A stretch of DNA of 29,776 nt from an uncultured Bacilli bacterium. GTDB taxonomy: Bacteria > Bacillota_I > Bacilli_A > RF39 > UBA660. This document shows, piece after piece, positions 8,349-16,576 of this stretch. The notes under the pieces were generated by a model. The model saw nothing but the letters and a program-made list of their open reading frames with translations. It searched no databases and was not told the DNA's origin. The DNA lies in the NCBI GenBank assembly GCA_947626445.1, contig CANQSC010000006.1, forward strand, positions 1 through 29,776, read 5' to 3'. The position numbers and the translations under genes were made by a program. Position 1 is the stretch's first letter. Every line of letters begins with the position of its first letter.

Positions 8349-9070
8349 CAACTACTGATTATGAATTATATGCCAAGAATATTTTAGGTATCCCATATGT
8401 AAATTTTGAAAATATTGATGAAGATACTATTAAAGTTATCTTAAAAGTTTTAAAAGAAGCCTTTATCCGTTATCCTTTACTTGCAAAATCTTTAATTACC
8501 ATTGGCAATAAAGAAGATATTAATAATCAACTTCTTTTAACATATTGTTCAAATAAAACTTGTTGGCGTGATTGGAAAAGAACAAATTACAATTATGATT
8601 ATATAGGTAACATATCCAAATCAACATTTGTAACTAGTTGTTTAGAACAATGGGGTGAATGCTATTATATGGGCTTATGCTTATGTCCAATCTTAAAACA
8701 ATTAGGTTATCTAGATTTTGAAAAATATCAAAATGAAAATCCTAATGGTCATGTACCTATTAAAGATTCATTTTTAAAACCAGCGGTTTGGCATGAAGTA
8801 GGTCATATGTTAGATTTTATTATGCATTTATCAGATTCTTTAGCTTTTAAAAAAATTGTGAAAAATCATGATATAAAAAAAGAAATATCTTTATATGCTA
8901 CTATTGATAAATCTGAATTACTTGCTGAAGCTTTTTCAATTTATATTTTAGAAAAAGATAATCCTTTAGCAAATCAAATTGGTTTATTAATTGATAAAGA
9001 ATATTTAAGATATTCTAAAAATATTTTATTAAAAGAAAAATTTAATATCCGAAGATATTATAAGAGGTGA
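8345..9070 (+). CDS. HExxH metalloprotease-like protein, copy 2 of 3
   Basis: A 241-aa paralogue of the preceding gene. The first 55 residues are nearly the same (YAKNILGIPYVNFENID, then a VLKEAF..YPLLAKSL helix), and the zincin core VWHEVGHMLDFI (HEVGH at 150-154) and ELLAEAFSIYI are intact. The middle part (about 60-140) has diverged and gained several Cys and Trp residues, which suggests that the recognition region varies while the catalytic frame is kept. Translation is coupled to copy 1 by a 4-nt overlap. No secretion signal. The substrate is unknown. Confidence 0.75.
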   Translation: MTTTDYELYAKNILGIPYVNFENIDEDTIKVILKVLKEAFIRYPLLAKSLITIGNKEDINNQLLLTYCSNKTCWRDWKRTNYNYDYIGNISKSTFVTSCLEQWGECYYMGLCLCPILKQLGYLDFEKYQNENPNGHVPIKDSFLKPAVWHEVGHMLDFIMHLSDSLAFKKIVKNHDIKKEISLYATIDKSELLAEAFSIYILEKDNPLANQIGLLIDKEYLRYSKNILLKEKFNIRRYYKR

Positions 9071-9076
9071 TGAAAA

Positions 9077-9847
9077 ATGAACAACGACTTAGAAACATAT
9101 GCTAAAGTTACCATGAATATTCCCTTTATAAATTTTGATGGATTAGATTCTTTTATGGTAAAAGATATTTTAACAACAATCAAAAAAGCCTATGAAAGAT
9201 ATCCATTACTTAAAAATTCCATTGCTTTTATTTATCAAAGTGATGATTTTAATAAATATGAAAATTTAATTAGATGTTCTAATAAAGAATATTGGTCAAA
9301 ATGGCAAGAATTTACTAAAAATTCTAATAATATAATTTCTTATTATCAAGAAATGAATGATAAAAAACTATCAACATTTGTAACTGTTAATCATTTTAAT
9401 AAAAAAATTGAAAATATGGGATTAGTTATTGGTTCTGGTTTTAAAAATATTAGTTATACAAAACTGCAATGTATGTGTATCGAAGATTCTGTAAGCGGTT
9501 TTAAAGCACGTCGTTGTCGTTATTTTGATAGTGTTGTTTGGCATGAAATAGGTCATATGTTAGACTATATTTTACATATATCTAAAAAAGAAGAATTTCA
9601 AAAAATGTTAATTAATGTTAATATTAAAGAAGAAATATCAAAGTATGCATGTATTTCTATATATGAAGTTTTAGCTGAGGCTTTTGCAGAATACATTAAA
9701 GCGATGGAAGTAAATGAATTAGAAGATGGATTAGTTAAAAAAATTGGTTTATTAATAGACAGAGAATATTTAAGATACGCTCATAATCAAGGATTAAGAG
9801 AACAATTTAATATTAAGAGAAATTTTCCCCAAGCAAGGAGGAGATAA
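9077..9847 (+). CDS. HExxH metalloprotease-like protein, copy 3 of 3
   Basis: A 256-aa protein and the most diverged of the three paralogues. It shares YAKVTMNIPFINFDGLD at the N-terminus, VWHEIGHMLDYI (HEIGH at 156-160) and EVLAEAFAEYIKA, and like copy 1 it has the NELEDGLVKKIG segment, while its end (GLLIDREYLRYAHN) is closer to copy 2. The ribosome binding site is AGAGGTGATG, six bases after copy 2 ends. It stops one base before ftsY starts. Predicted cytoplasmic; catalytic residues are intact, so it is expected to be an active zinc peptidase of unknown target. Confidence 0.75.
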   Translation: MNNDLETYAKVTMNIPFINFDGLDSFMVKDILTTIKKAYERYPLLKNSIAFIYQSDDFNKYENLIRCSNKEYWSKWQEFTKNSNNIISYYQEMNDKKLSTFVTVNHFNKKIENMGLVIGSGFKNISYTKLQCMCIEDSVSGFKARRCRYFDSVVWHEIGHMLDYILHISKKEEFQKMLINVNIKEEISKYACISIYEVLAEAFAEYIKAMEVNELEDGLVKKIGLLIDREYLRYAHNQGLREQFNIKRNFPQARRR

Positions 9848-9848
9848 G

Positions 9849-10844
9849 ATGGGATTATTTGCTAAATTAAAAAATATTGTTAATAAAAAAGAAGAAGTTA
9901 AAGAAGAAAAAAAAGAATTAGAAACTTATGAGGAAGGTTTAAAAAAGACTAGAGAAGAATTTGTTTCAAAATTAAATTTATTAGGTATAAAATATACTAA
10001 AGTTAATGATGAATATTTTGAAGAATTAGAAGACATACTAATTATGGCTGATATTGGGGTAAATACAGTTTTTAAATTTTTAGATCGCTTAAAAGCAAGA
10101 GTAAAAAAAGAAAATATTGTTGATACTAAATATTTAAATGAAGTTATTGTTGATGAATTATTTATTATTTATGTTGAAAACGAATCATTAAGCGACAAAA
10201 TTAGGGAAGCCGAAAGTGGCCCAACCGTTATATTAATAGTCGGTGTAAATGGCGTTGGAAAAACAACAACGATTGCTAAACTTGCTCATAAATACCAAAG
10301 TAGTGGTAAAAAAGTCATGATGATTGGGGCTGATACTTTTAGAGCAGGAGCCATTCCTCAATTAAAAAGTTGGGCAGATAAAATTGGTTGCTTATTTTAT
10401 GGTAAAGAAAATACTGACCCTTCCAGCGTTATTTATGATGGCTTAAAAATGGCTACTGAAGAAAAAATTGACTATGTATTTATTGATACAGCAGGACGTT
10501 TACAAAATAAAGTTAATTTAATGAAAGAATTAGAAAAAATGAATAAAGTAATTGCTTCATTTATTCCTAATGCTCCTCATGAAACTCTTTTAGTAATTGA
10601 CGCCACCACAGGTCAAAATGGCATTTTACAAACTAAAAGTTTTGCTGAAATTACTAATATTACAGGCATTGTTTTAACTAAACTTGATGGAACAGCTAAA
10701 GGAGGAATTGTTCTAGCCATTAAAGAAGAAACCAATATCCCAGTTAAATTTGTTGGTTTTGGCGAAAAAATGGAAGATTTAAAACCATTTGATATTGAAA
10801 ATTATATTTATGGTTTATTTAAGGATATGATTAATCATGAATAA
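9849..10844 (+). CDS. ftsY: signal recognition particle receptor FtsY
   Basis: A 331-aa SRP-type GTPase that receives ribosome-nascent chain-SRP complexes at the membrane. A short charged N-terminal A domain (Lys/Glu-rich, about 1-35) is followed by the N domain and the G domain with GVNGVGKTTTIAKLA (P-loop), DTFRAGAIPQL, DTAGRLQNK, TKLDGTAKGG and the closing VGFGEKMEDLKPF. AAGGAGGAG at 9835-9843 is a strong ribosome binding site lying inside the end of the upstream metalloprotease gene. It overlaps ylxM by 8 nt. The usual Firmicutes neighbours smc and rnc are not present; three metalloprotease paralogues take that place. Confidence 0.97.
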   Translation: MGLFAKLKNIVNKKEEVKEEKKELETYEEGLKKTREEFVSKLNLLGIKYTKVNDEYFEELEDILIMADIGVNTVFKFLDRLKARVKKENIVDTKYLNEVIVDELFIIYVENESLSDKIREAESGPTVILIVGVNGVGKTTTIAKLAHKYQSSGKKVMMIGADTFRAGAIPQLKSWADKIGCLFYGKENTDPSSVIYDGLKMATEEKIDYVFIDTAGRLQNKVNLMKELEKMNKVIASFIPNAPHETLLVIDATTGQNGILQTKSFAEITNITGIVLTKLDGTAKGGIVLAIKEETNIPVKFVGFGEKMEDLKPFDIENYIYGLFKDMINHE

Positions 10845-11136
10845 AGTTTTGTATTATAATGAATTATTTTCTTATTATAAAGAATTATTAACTAAGAAAG
10901 AACAAGAAGTTTTTTCTTTATATTATGAAGAAAATTTATCTATGGGAGAAATTGCTTCTATTAAAAACATTTCAAGGAGTGCTATTGGATTTAAGATTAA
11001 AAATGTTGAAGAAAAACTTGATAATTATGAAAAAATATTAAAAAAAAGAGAAATATATCATAAATTACAAAAAACTATTTCAAAAATAGATGATAATTTG
11101 ATAAAATTAGAATTGGAGAAGATTATCGAAGAGTAA
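10837..11136 (+). CDS. ylxM: YlxM-family SRP-associated helix-turn-helix protein
   Basis: A 99-aa protein of the YlxM/p13 family, which in Firmicutes sits between or beside ftsY and ffh and is reported to modulate SRP function. The sigma-70 region 4-like helix-turn-helix is clear (LTKKEQEVFSLYYEENLSMG, then SRSAIGFKIKNVEEKL, residues about 18-61), with a coiled C-terminal tail. It overlaps ftsY by 8 nt. Here ylxM and ffh are separated by the giant repeat protein gene, while in most relatives they are adjacent. Confidence 0.9.
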   Translation: MNKVLYYNELFSYYKELLTKKEQEVFSLYYEENLSMGEIASIKNISRSAIGFKIKNVEEKLDNYEKILKKREIYHKLQKTISKIDDNLIKLELEKIIEE

Positions 11137-11151
11137 TATAGAAGGTGTAAC

Positions 11152-14100
11152 ATGAAAAGAAAGGTTATTATATATAGTTGTATTATATTAATAATTTCGG
11201 CTTTAATAATAAGCAATTTTCATGGTGCTTCTGCTGCTAATGTTATGGGACCTTCAACGGGATTACAATGTGAAGGTGAAGTAGAGGGACCTGATGGCAA
11301 GACTACTAAAACCTGTACTCTTCAACTTGAACTCTTAGAGGATGCCTCTTTTAATACTTTACATGTATGGTTTAGTACTTTAAGTAACTTAAAAGTTAAA
11401 GAGGTTACTTATTTTGATAATTGGTATTTTAAAGAATTAGAAAGTGATCAAGTAACTTATGTAATTCAATCAATTTTAAGCAAACAATCTAAAGGAATAA
11501 TTAAAGTAGCGACTTTTGTTTTAGAAAAAACGGGTAGTGGAAATTGTTATGCTGAAGTTGATATTAGTTTTGTAAATGAAAGTCGTAGTTGTGTTCATAG
11601 TGATAAATATTTTTTTGATAAAAGTGGTGATCCAACGGATTTAGCAGGCTGGGAAAATTCTTGCAATCCGCATTGCGAAGAAAAAGAAGGAACTTATTAT
11701 AATAATGTTGGTCATCCTGTTGGTCAAACGGAATATGAAGAAGCTTGTAACCCTCATTGTGGTGAAAAAAATGGTCAATGGTATGATAATCATGGGCATC
11801 TAGTAGGTAGTCAAAGTGAAATGGAGAGTGCTTGTAATCCGCATTGTCAACAAAAGGATGGGCAATATTATGATCAAAATGGTCATCCTGTACCACAAGA
11901 CACCTACTATAATGACTGTAATCCTCATTGTGAATATGAAGGTGGAGTATATTATAACAGTGTAGGTAAACCAGTTTTACAAAATGAATATGAGTATGAT
12001 TGTAATCCGCATTGCCAATTAAAAGGTAGTCAATATTATGATACAAATGGTCATCCCGTATCAAAAGAAGATTATGAAAATTCATGTAATCCTCATTGTG
12101 AAGAGGAAGGTGGCAAATATTATAATGATGTTGGTCACCAAGTAGATAAAGAAGTTTATGAAGATGCCTGTAATCCTCACTGTACTAAAGAAAAAGACCA
12201 ATGGTATGATGATAAAGGCCATCCGGTAGATGAAGCTGATTATCAACGTGCTTGTACTAATATTAAATGTAAGATATTAGCTGATGGAACTAAATACGAT
12301 GATAAGGGTGAATTAACTAATGATTTAGGCTATACCAAAACTTGTGAAGAACATTATTGTGAAACTCTAGAAGATGGAACTATGTATAATAAAGAAGGTA
12401 ATGTGGTTACAAGTAAAGAAGATTATGAAAATTCATGTAATCCGCATTGTGAAGAAAAGGACGGTAAATATTATAATAAAGTAGGTCATCCAGTGGAAGA
12501 AGCTGAATTTGAAAAAGATTGCAATCCGCATTGCGAAGAAAAAGATGGCAAATATTATAATAATGTTGGCCATCAAATCGATAAAAATACCTTTGATGAA
12601 GAATGTAATCCACACTGTGAACATCAAGGCGATAAATATTATGATGATCACGGTCATGAAACTGATGATTTAGGTTATACCAAAGCTTGCGAAGATCATT
12701 ATTGTGAAACCCTAAGAGATGGAACTATGTATAATAAAAATGGTGAGATTGTAACCAAAAAAGAAGAATATGAAGAATCATGTAACCCCCATTGTGAAGA
12801 AAAAGGTGGTATCTATTACAATAATGTTGGTCATCCCGTTGATCAAGATGGTTTTGATGAAGACTGTAATCCCCATTGTGTTTATGAAGATGAAACTTAT
12901 TATGATGACCACGGTCACATAACTGATGATTTAGGTTATACTAAAGCATGTGAAGACCATTATTGCGAAATTTTAAGAGATGGAACCATGTATAATAAAA
13001 ATGGTGATATTGTTAAAGAATTAACTGAATACGAAGAATCATGTAATCCTAAATGTCAAAAGAAAGAAAATAAATGGTATGACGACCATGGTCATCCGGT
13101 AGATGAAGCTGATTATCAACGAGCTTGTACCGATATTAGATGTAAAACTTTAGCAGACGGGAAAAAATATGATATTAATGGAGAATTAACTGATGACTTA
13201 GGTTTTAAAAAATCTTGTCAAAAACATTATTGCGAAATATTAGAAGATGATACTAAGTATGATAAAGAAGGAAATGAAACCGATGATTTAGGCTATACTA
13301 AATCTTGTGAAGACCATTTTTGTGAAACTCTAAGAGATGGAACCATGTATAATAAAGAAGGTCATGTGGTAACTGATGTTACAGAATATGAAGAATCATG
13401 TAATCCTAAATGTCAATTTGACAAAGGAAAGTATTATGATAATCATGGTCATCCCGTAAATGAGCAACAATTTGAAAATGCTTGTAATCCGCATTGTGAA
13501 TATTCAAAAGGTAATTACTATAATGATGTTGGTCATGTCGTTACCTTACCGGAATATGAAGAATCATGTAATCCTCATTGTGAATATTCTAATGGCACTT
13601 ATTATAACAAAGTTGGTCATCCCGTAATTCAAAGTGTTTTTGAAGAAGATTGCAATCCTCATTGTGCGTATTTAGATAATAAATATTATAATAATGTTGG
13701 TCATGTCGTTAATAAAAATGAATATGATAATTCTTGTAATCCACATTGTGGTTATTATAATAATAAATATTATAATAATGTCGGGCAAGAAGTAACTAAA
13801 CAACAATATGAAGATGCTTGTAATCCGCACTGTGAATTAAAAGATGGACACTATTATGATAAAAATGGTCATATAGTTAGTGAAGAAAATTATGAAAATG
13901 CTTGTAATCCGCATTGTAGGTATGAACAAGATAAATATTATAATGATGTTGGTCATGTCGTTGATAAAAATGAATATGAAGAGTCTTGTAATCCCAAATG
14001 TTTAAATGTTGATGATACATATTATGATAATAAAGGTCATGAAGTTGATAGTGGTACCTTTGAAGATGTATGTCATCCTAAATGTGTTTTTAGAAATAAT

Positions 14101-14892
14101 TATTATTATGATAAAAACGGTAATGTAGTAGATAAAGATACTTATGAATATTCATGTAATCCTCATTGTGATGAATATAATGGCAAATACTATAATGAAA
14201 AAGGTCATGAAGTAGGCGAAAAAGAATATAAATATGCTTGTAATCCGCATTGTTCATCAAAAGATAATAAGTACTATGATCAAAATGGTAATGAAGTATT
14301 ACAAGATGAATTTGATGAATTATGTAATCCACACTGTTTATTTCAAGATGACAAATACTTTGATGACCATGGTCATGTAGTTGAAAAAGAAGACTTTGAA
14401 AGTATATGTGAACCGAAATGTAAGATTATTAATGATATTTATTATGATGATGAAGGTAAAGAGGTAAAAGAAATTGACTATCAAAAAAAATGTCAAGAAA
14501 ATAAATGTATTAGTTTAAGTGATGGAACAATGTATGATAGTGAAGGCCATATTGTTGATGAATTAGGATACACAAAATCATGTGAAAAACATTTTTGTGA
14601 AGTTTTAAAAGATAATACAATTTATGGTGTAGATGGTTTAATTACTGATAAAAATAGTTATAATATTTATTGTGTTAAACATTTTTGTGAACAATTTGAT
14701 GATGTTTATTTTGATAAAAGTGGAAATATTGTTGACCAATATGCTTACTATGATAGTTGTGATCCTCATGCGATAGAAAATCCTCAAACAGGATTTAAAA
14801 TGCCAATTTTATTAATTAGTATAAGTTTAATTGGTGGTTTTGGAATATTCTTCTATATTAAGAAGATTAAGATTTTCCCAAAATTAAAATAG
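11152..14892 (+). CDS. secreted cysteine-rich 36-repeat surface protein with NPQTG sorting signal
   Basis: A 1246-aa protein. Residues 1-28 are a Sec signal peptide (hydrophobic core after MKRK, AxA-type end GASA). A 140-residue N-terminal domain with a few Cys follows. Residues 171-1202 are exactly 36 tandem units of 28-31 aa. The common unit is CNPHC-x(4-6)-YY(N/D)xxGHxV-x(5)-YE-x2; a longer variant begins CEDHYC and carries DGTMYNKxG. Every unit has two Cys, giving 72 in the array. The end is NPQTGF, a hydrophobic segment and a Lys-rich tail, which fits a sortase substrate of the NPxTG type, though no sortase gene lies in the window. The likely form is a long disulfide-stabilised stalk on the cell surface. 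It lies 15 bp after ylxM with the ribosome binding site GAAGGTG, so it is probably co-transcribed with ftsY-ylxM. No binding partner can be inferred. Confidence 0.85.
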   Translation: MKRKVIIYSCIILIISALIISNFHGASAANVMGPSTGLQCEGEVEGPDGKTTKTCTLQLELLEDASFNTLHVWFSTLSNLKVKEVTYFDNWYFKELESDQVTYVIQSILSKQSKGIIKVATFVLEKTGSGNCYAEVDISFVNESRSCVHSDKYFFDKSGDPTDLAGWENSCNPHCEEKEGTYYNNVGHPVGQTEYEEACNPHCGEKNGQWYDNHGHLVGSQSEMESACNPHCQQKDGQYYDQNGHPVPQDTYYNDCNPHCEYEGGVYYNSVGKPVLQNEYEYDCNPHCQLKGSQYYDTNGHPVSKEDYENSCNPHCEEEGGKYYNDVGHQVDKEVYEDACNPHCTKEKDQWYDDKGHPVDEADYQRACTNIKCKILADGTKYDDKGELTNDLGYTKTCEEHYCETLEDGTMYNKEGNVVTSKEDYENSCNPHCEEKDGKYYNKVGHPVEEAEFEKDCNPHCEEKDGKYYNNVGHQIDKNTFDEECNPHCEHQGDKYYDDHGHETDDLGYTKACEDHYCETLRDGTMYNKNGEIVTKKEEYEESCNPHCEEKGGIYYNNVGHPVDQDGFDEDCNPHCVYEDETYYDDHGHITDDLGYTKACEDHYCEILRDGTMYNKNGDIVKELTEYEESCNPKCQKKENKWYDDHGHPVDEADYQRACTDIRCKTLADGKKYDINGELTDDLGFKKSCQKHYCEILEDDTKYDKEGNETDDLGYTKSCEDHFCETLRDGTMYNKEGHVVTDVTEYEESCNPKCQFDKGKYYDNHGHPVNEQQFENACNPHCEYSKGNYYNDVGHVVTLPEYEESCNPHCEYSNGTYYNKVGHPVIQSVFEEDCNPHCAYLDNKYYNNVGHVVNKNEYDNSCNPHCGYYNNKYYNNVGQEVTKQQYEDACNPHCELKDGHYYDKNGHIVSEENYENACNPHCRYEQDKYYNDVGHVVDKNEYEESCNPKCLNVDDTYYDNKGHEVDSGTFEDVCHPKCVFRNNYYYDKNGNVVDKDTYEYSCNPHCDEYNGKYYNEKGHEVGEKEYKYACNPHCSSKDNKYYDQNGNEVLQDEFDELCNPHCLFQDDKYFDDHGHVVEKEDFESICEPKCKIINDIYYDDEGKEVKEIDYQKKCQENKCISLSDGTMYDSEGHIVDELGYTKSCEKHFCEVLKDNTIYGVDGLITDKNSYNIYCVKHFCEQFDDVYFDKSGNIVDQYAYYDSCDPHAIENPQTGFKMPILLISISLIGGFGIFFYIKKIKIFPKLK
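11662..14757 (+). repeat. 36 tandem coding repeats of 84-93 bp
   Basis: Unit lengths in codons are 28 (25 units), 29 (2), 30 (5) and 31 (4), summing to 1032. The DNA is much less repetitive than the protein: the conserved CNPHC is written with CCT, CCG, CCA, CCC and CAT/CAC, TGT/TGC in different units. The array is therefore old or under selection against perfect repeats. Long-variant units occur at 8-9, 13, 16, 18-20 and 34-35. Units 7-9 and 17-19 share the same order (DEADYQRA, then KxLADG, then ExLED), which indicates block duplication. Confidence 0.9.
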
Positions 14893-14915
14893 AGAGTTTT
14901 TAAAACTCTTTTTTT
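14893..14915 (+). terminator. terminator between the repeat protein gene and ffh
   Basis: A short AT-rich stem AGAGTT/AACTCT (14893-14898 with 14904-14909) is followed by seven T. It starts one base after the repeat-protein stop codon. The ffh -10 box follows directly. Confidence 0.6.
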
Positions 14916-14919
14916 AGTG

Positions 14920-14925
14920 TATAAT
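14920..14925 (+). promoter_or_regulatory. -10 box of ffh
   Basis: TATAAT at 14920-14925 is preceded by TG without the usual intervening base. The -35 region falls in the terminator and is poor. Together with the terminator upstream it indicates that ffh has its own promoter. Confidence 0.5.
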
Positions 14926-14949
14926 ATAAGATATTAAGGAGCTGATTAT

Positions 14950-16257
14950 ATGTTTGAATATATGGGAGACCGTTTAGAAAAAGCTATTAAAAATATTAGA
15001 GGAATGGGTAGAATTACTGAAGAAAATATTTCTGAAGCCATGCGCGAAATTAGAATGGCTTTATTAGAAGCTGATGTTAATTATCAAGTTGTTAAAGAAT
15101 TTATTAGTAATGTTAAAGAAAAAGCTTTAGGTATGGATGTAGGAAAGAGTCTAAAACCTGATGAATTATTTATTAAATTAGTTAAAGATGAATTAGTAGA
15201 TTTATTAGGTAAAGAATATGTTCCTTTAGAGTTAAAAAGCAAACCAGCAATCATTATGCTAGTGGGACTTCAAGGTAGTGGTAAAACAACAACAATTGCT
15301 AAATTAGCTAATCATTTAAGAAAAAAAGAAAATAAAAAACCTTTAATGGTTGCTTGTGATATCTATCGTCCCGCCGCAATTGAACAATTACAAGAATTAG
15401 GAAAATCCTTAAACATGGAAGTATTTACTAAAGGCAAAGAAAATCCCGTTAAGATTGTAAATGAAGCTATAGAATATGCTAAAGAAAATAATTATGATAC
15501 GATATTAATTGATACAGCAGGACGTTTGCATATTGATGAAGTTTTAATGAAAGAATTAAAAGACATTATAGAAGTAAGTCATCCTGATGAAGTTATTTTA
15601 GTAATTGACGCTATGATGGGACAAGACGCTATTAATGTTATCAATGGTTTTAATGATGAGTTATCTTTAACAGGTTGTATCTTAACCAAATTAGATGGTA
15701 ATACCAAAGGTGGTGTAGCCTTATCAGTTAGACATTTAACCAATATTCCTATTAAATTTGTTGGTGACAGTGAAAAATTAGATGGCTTAAAAGCGTTTTA
15801 TCCAGAACGCATGGCTGAGCGTATTTTAGATATGGGCGACATCATGAGTATTGCTGAAAAAGTTGAAGGCATCATTAGTGAAGATGAAGCAATAAAACAA
15901 GCTAAAAGAATGCAAAACGGTAAATTTGATTTAGAAGATTTTTTACAAACTTTTAAACAAATAAAAAAACTAGGACCATTAGAAAATATTATAAAATTAC
16001 TTCCTCAAGCTAGAAAAATGGGGTTAAACAATATTCAAATAGACCCTAAACAAATGGCTCATGTTGAAGCAATAATTTTATCAATGACACCTTATGAAAG
16101 ACGTCATCCTGATGTTTTAAAAGCAAGCAGAAAACAGCGAATTGCTAAAGGTTCAGGTAGAAGTGTAGAAGAAGTAAATCGTTTATTAAAACAATTTGAA
16201 GAAATGAAAAAAATGATGAAAATGATGCAAAATGGTAACATGAAAATGCCATTTTAA
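14950..16257 (+). CDS. ffh: signal recognition particle protein Ffh (SRP54)
   Basis: A 435-aa SRP54 GTPase that binds SRP RNA and signal sequences. NG domain: GLQGSGKTTTIAKLA, DIYRPAAIEQL, DTAGRLHID, TKLDGNTKGG and FVGDSEKLDGL. The M domain follows (FDLEDFLQTFKQIKKLGPL, the MTPYERRHPDVLKASRKQRIAKGSGRS RNA-binding region split over about 380-410, and a Met-rich end MKKMMKMMQNGNMKMPF). Length is slightly below B. subtilis Ffh (446). AAGGAG at 14936-14941 sets the start. The SRP RNA gene is not seen in the window. Confidence 0.97.
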   Translation: MFEYMGDRLEKAIKNIRGMGRITEENISEAMREIRMALLEADVNYQVVKEFISNVKEKALGMDVGKSLKPDELFIKLVKDELVDLLGKEYVPLELKSKPAIIMLVGLQGSGKTTTIAKLANHLRKKENKKPLMVACDIYRPAAIEQLQELGKSLNMEVFTKGKENPVKIVNEAIEYAKENNYDTILIDTAGRLHIDEVLMKELKDIIEVSHPDEVILVIDAMMGQDAINVINGFNDELSLTGCILTKLDGNTKGGVALSVRHLTNIPIKFVGDSEKLDGLKAFYPERMAERILDMGDIMSIAEKVEGIISEDEAIKQAKRMQNGKFDLEDFLQTFKQIKKLGPLENIIKLLPQARKMGLNNIQIDPKQMAHVEAIILSMTPYERRHPDVLKASRKQRIAKGSGRSVEEVNRLLKQFEEMKKMMKMMQNGNMKMPF

Positions 16258-16273
16258 AATATTGACAAAAATC

Positions 16274-16314
16274 ACTATGTTTCTTATATTGACTTTATAA
16301 GAACATAGTTTTTT
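16274..16314 (+). terminator. terminator of ffh
   Basis: A long stem (16274-16288 with 16296-16309, one bulged base) with a 7-nt loop is followed by TTTTT. Confidence 0.8.
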
Positions 16315-16319
16315 AATGG

Positions 16320-16560
16320 AAAGTTTTTTAAAATTTTATTTCAGATAAAATAGAAAATATATTAAAAGTTTTCATAAAAAAAATTGACTACGGCTCCAAC
16401 GAAGCTAAGGCAATTTCTATAACTAAATAATACAATTTTTTAATAAATTGGCAAATTATTTTTGATAAAATGTAGAATGATAATTAAACAGCATTCATGA
16501 AAAAAATTCATTATAGTTCCAAGCGAAGTGAAATAAATTTCTTTAAGCAGATTACACGCG
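16320..16560. repeat. degenerate tandem repeat of about 120 bp in a non-coding gap
   Basis: The gap between ffh and the leftward ATPase gene holds two related units. Positions 16341-16418 align with 16461-16542 at roughly two thirds identity by eye. Shared anchors are GATAAAAT, TTCAT followed by an A-run, CTCCAACG-AAG versus TTCCAAGCGAAG, and AATTTCT. The spacing is 120-123 bp. No ORF or RNA gene is recognised here; it may be a remnant of a mobile or intergenic repeat family. Confidence 0.5.
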
Positions 16561-16576
16561 TATATCAAAAGTTAGA

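Noticed and set aside
7602..9847. Phage head-associated or lethal-factor-like toxin genes
   Set aside because: The HExGHxxD ... AEAFAEY pattern is similar, but there are no phage genes nearby, no secretion signals, and the genes are coupled to ftsY. The resemblance is too weak for a name.
11564..14332. Several long minus-strand ORFs inside the giant repeat gene (His/Tyr-rich products)
   Set aside because: They are shadows of the repeated coding sequence. Their composition mirrors the complement of Asn/Tyr/Asp codons, and they have no ribosome binding sites or promoters.
11662..14757. CRISPR-like array
   Set aside because: The period is 84-93 bp with degenerate DNA and perfect conservation of the protein frame, so these are coding repeats.
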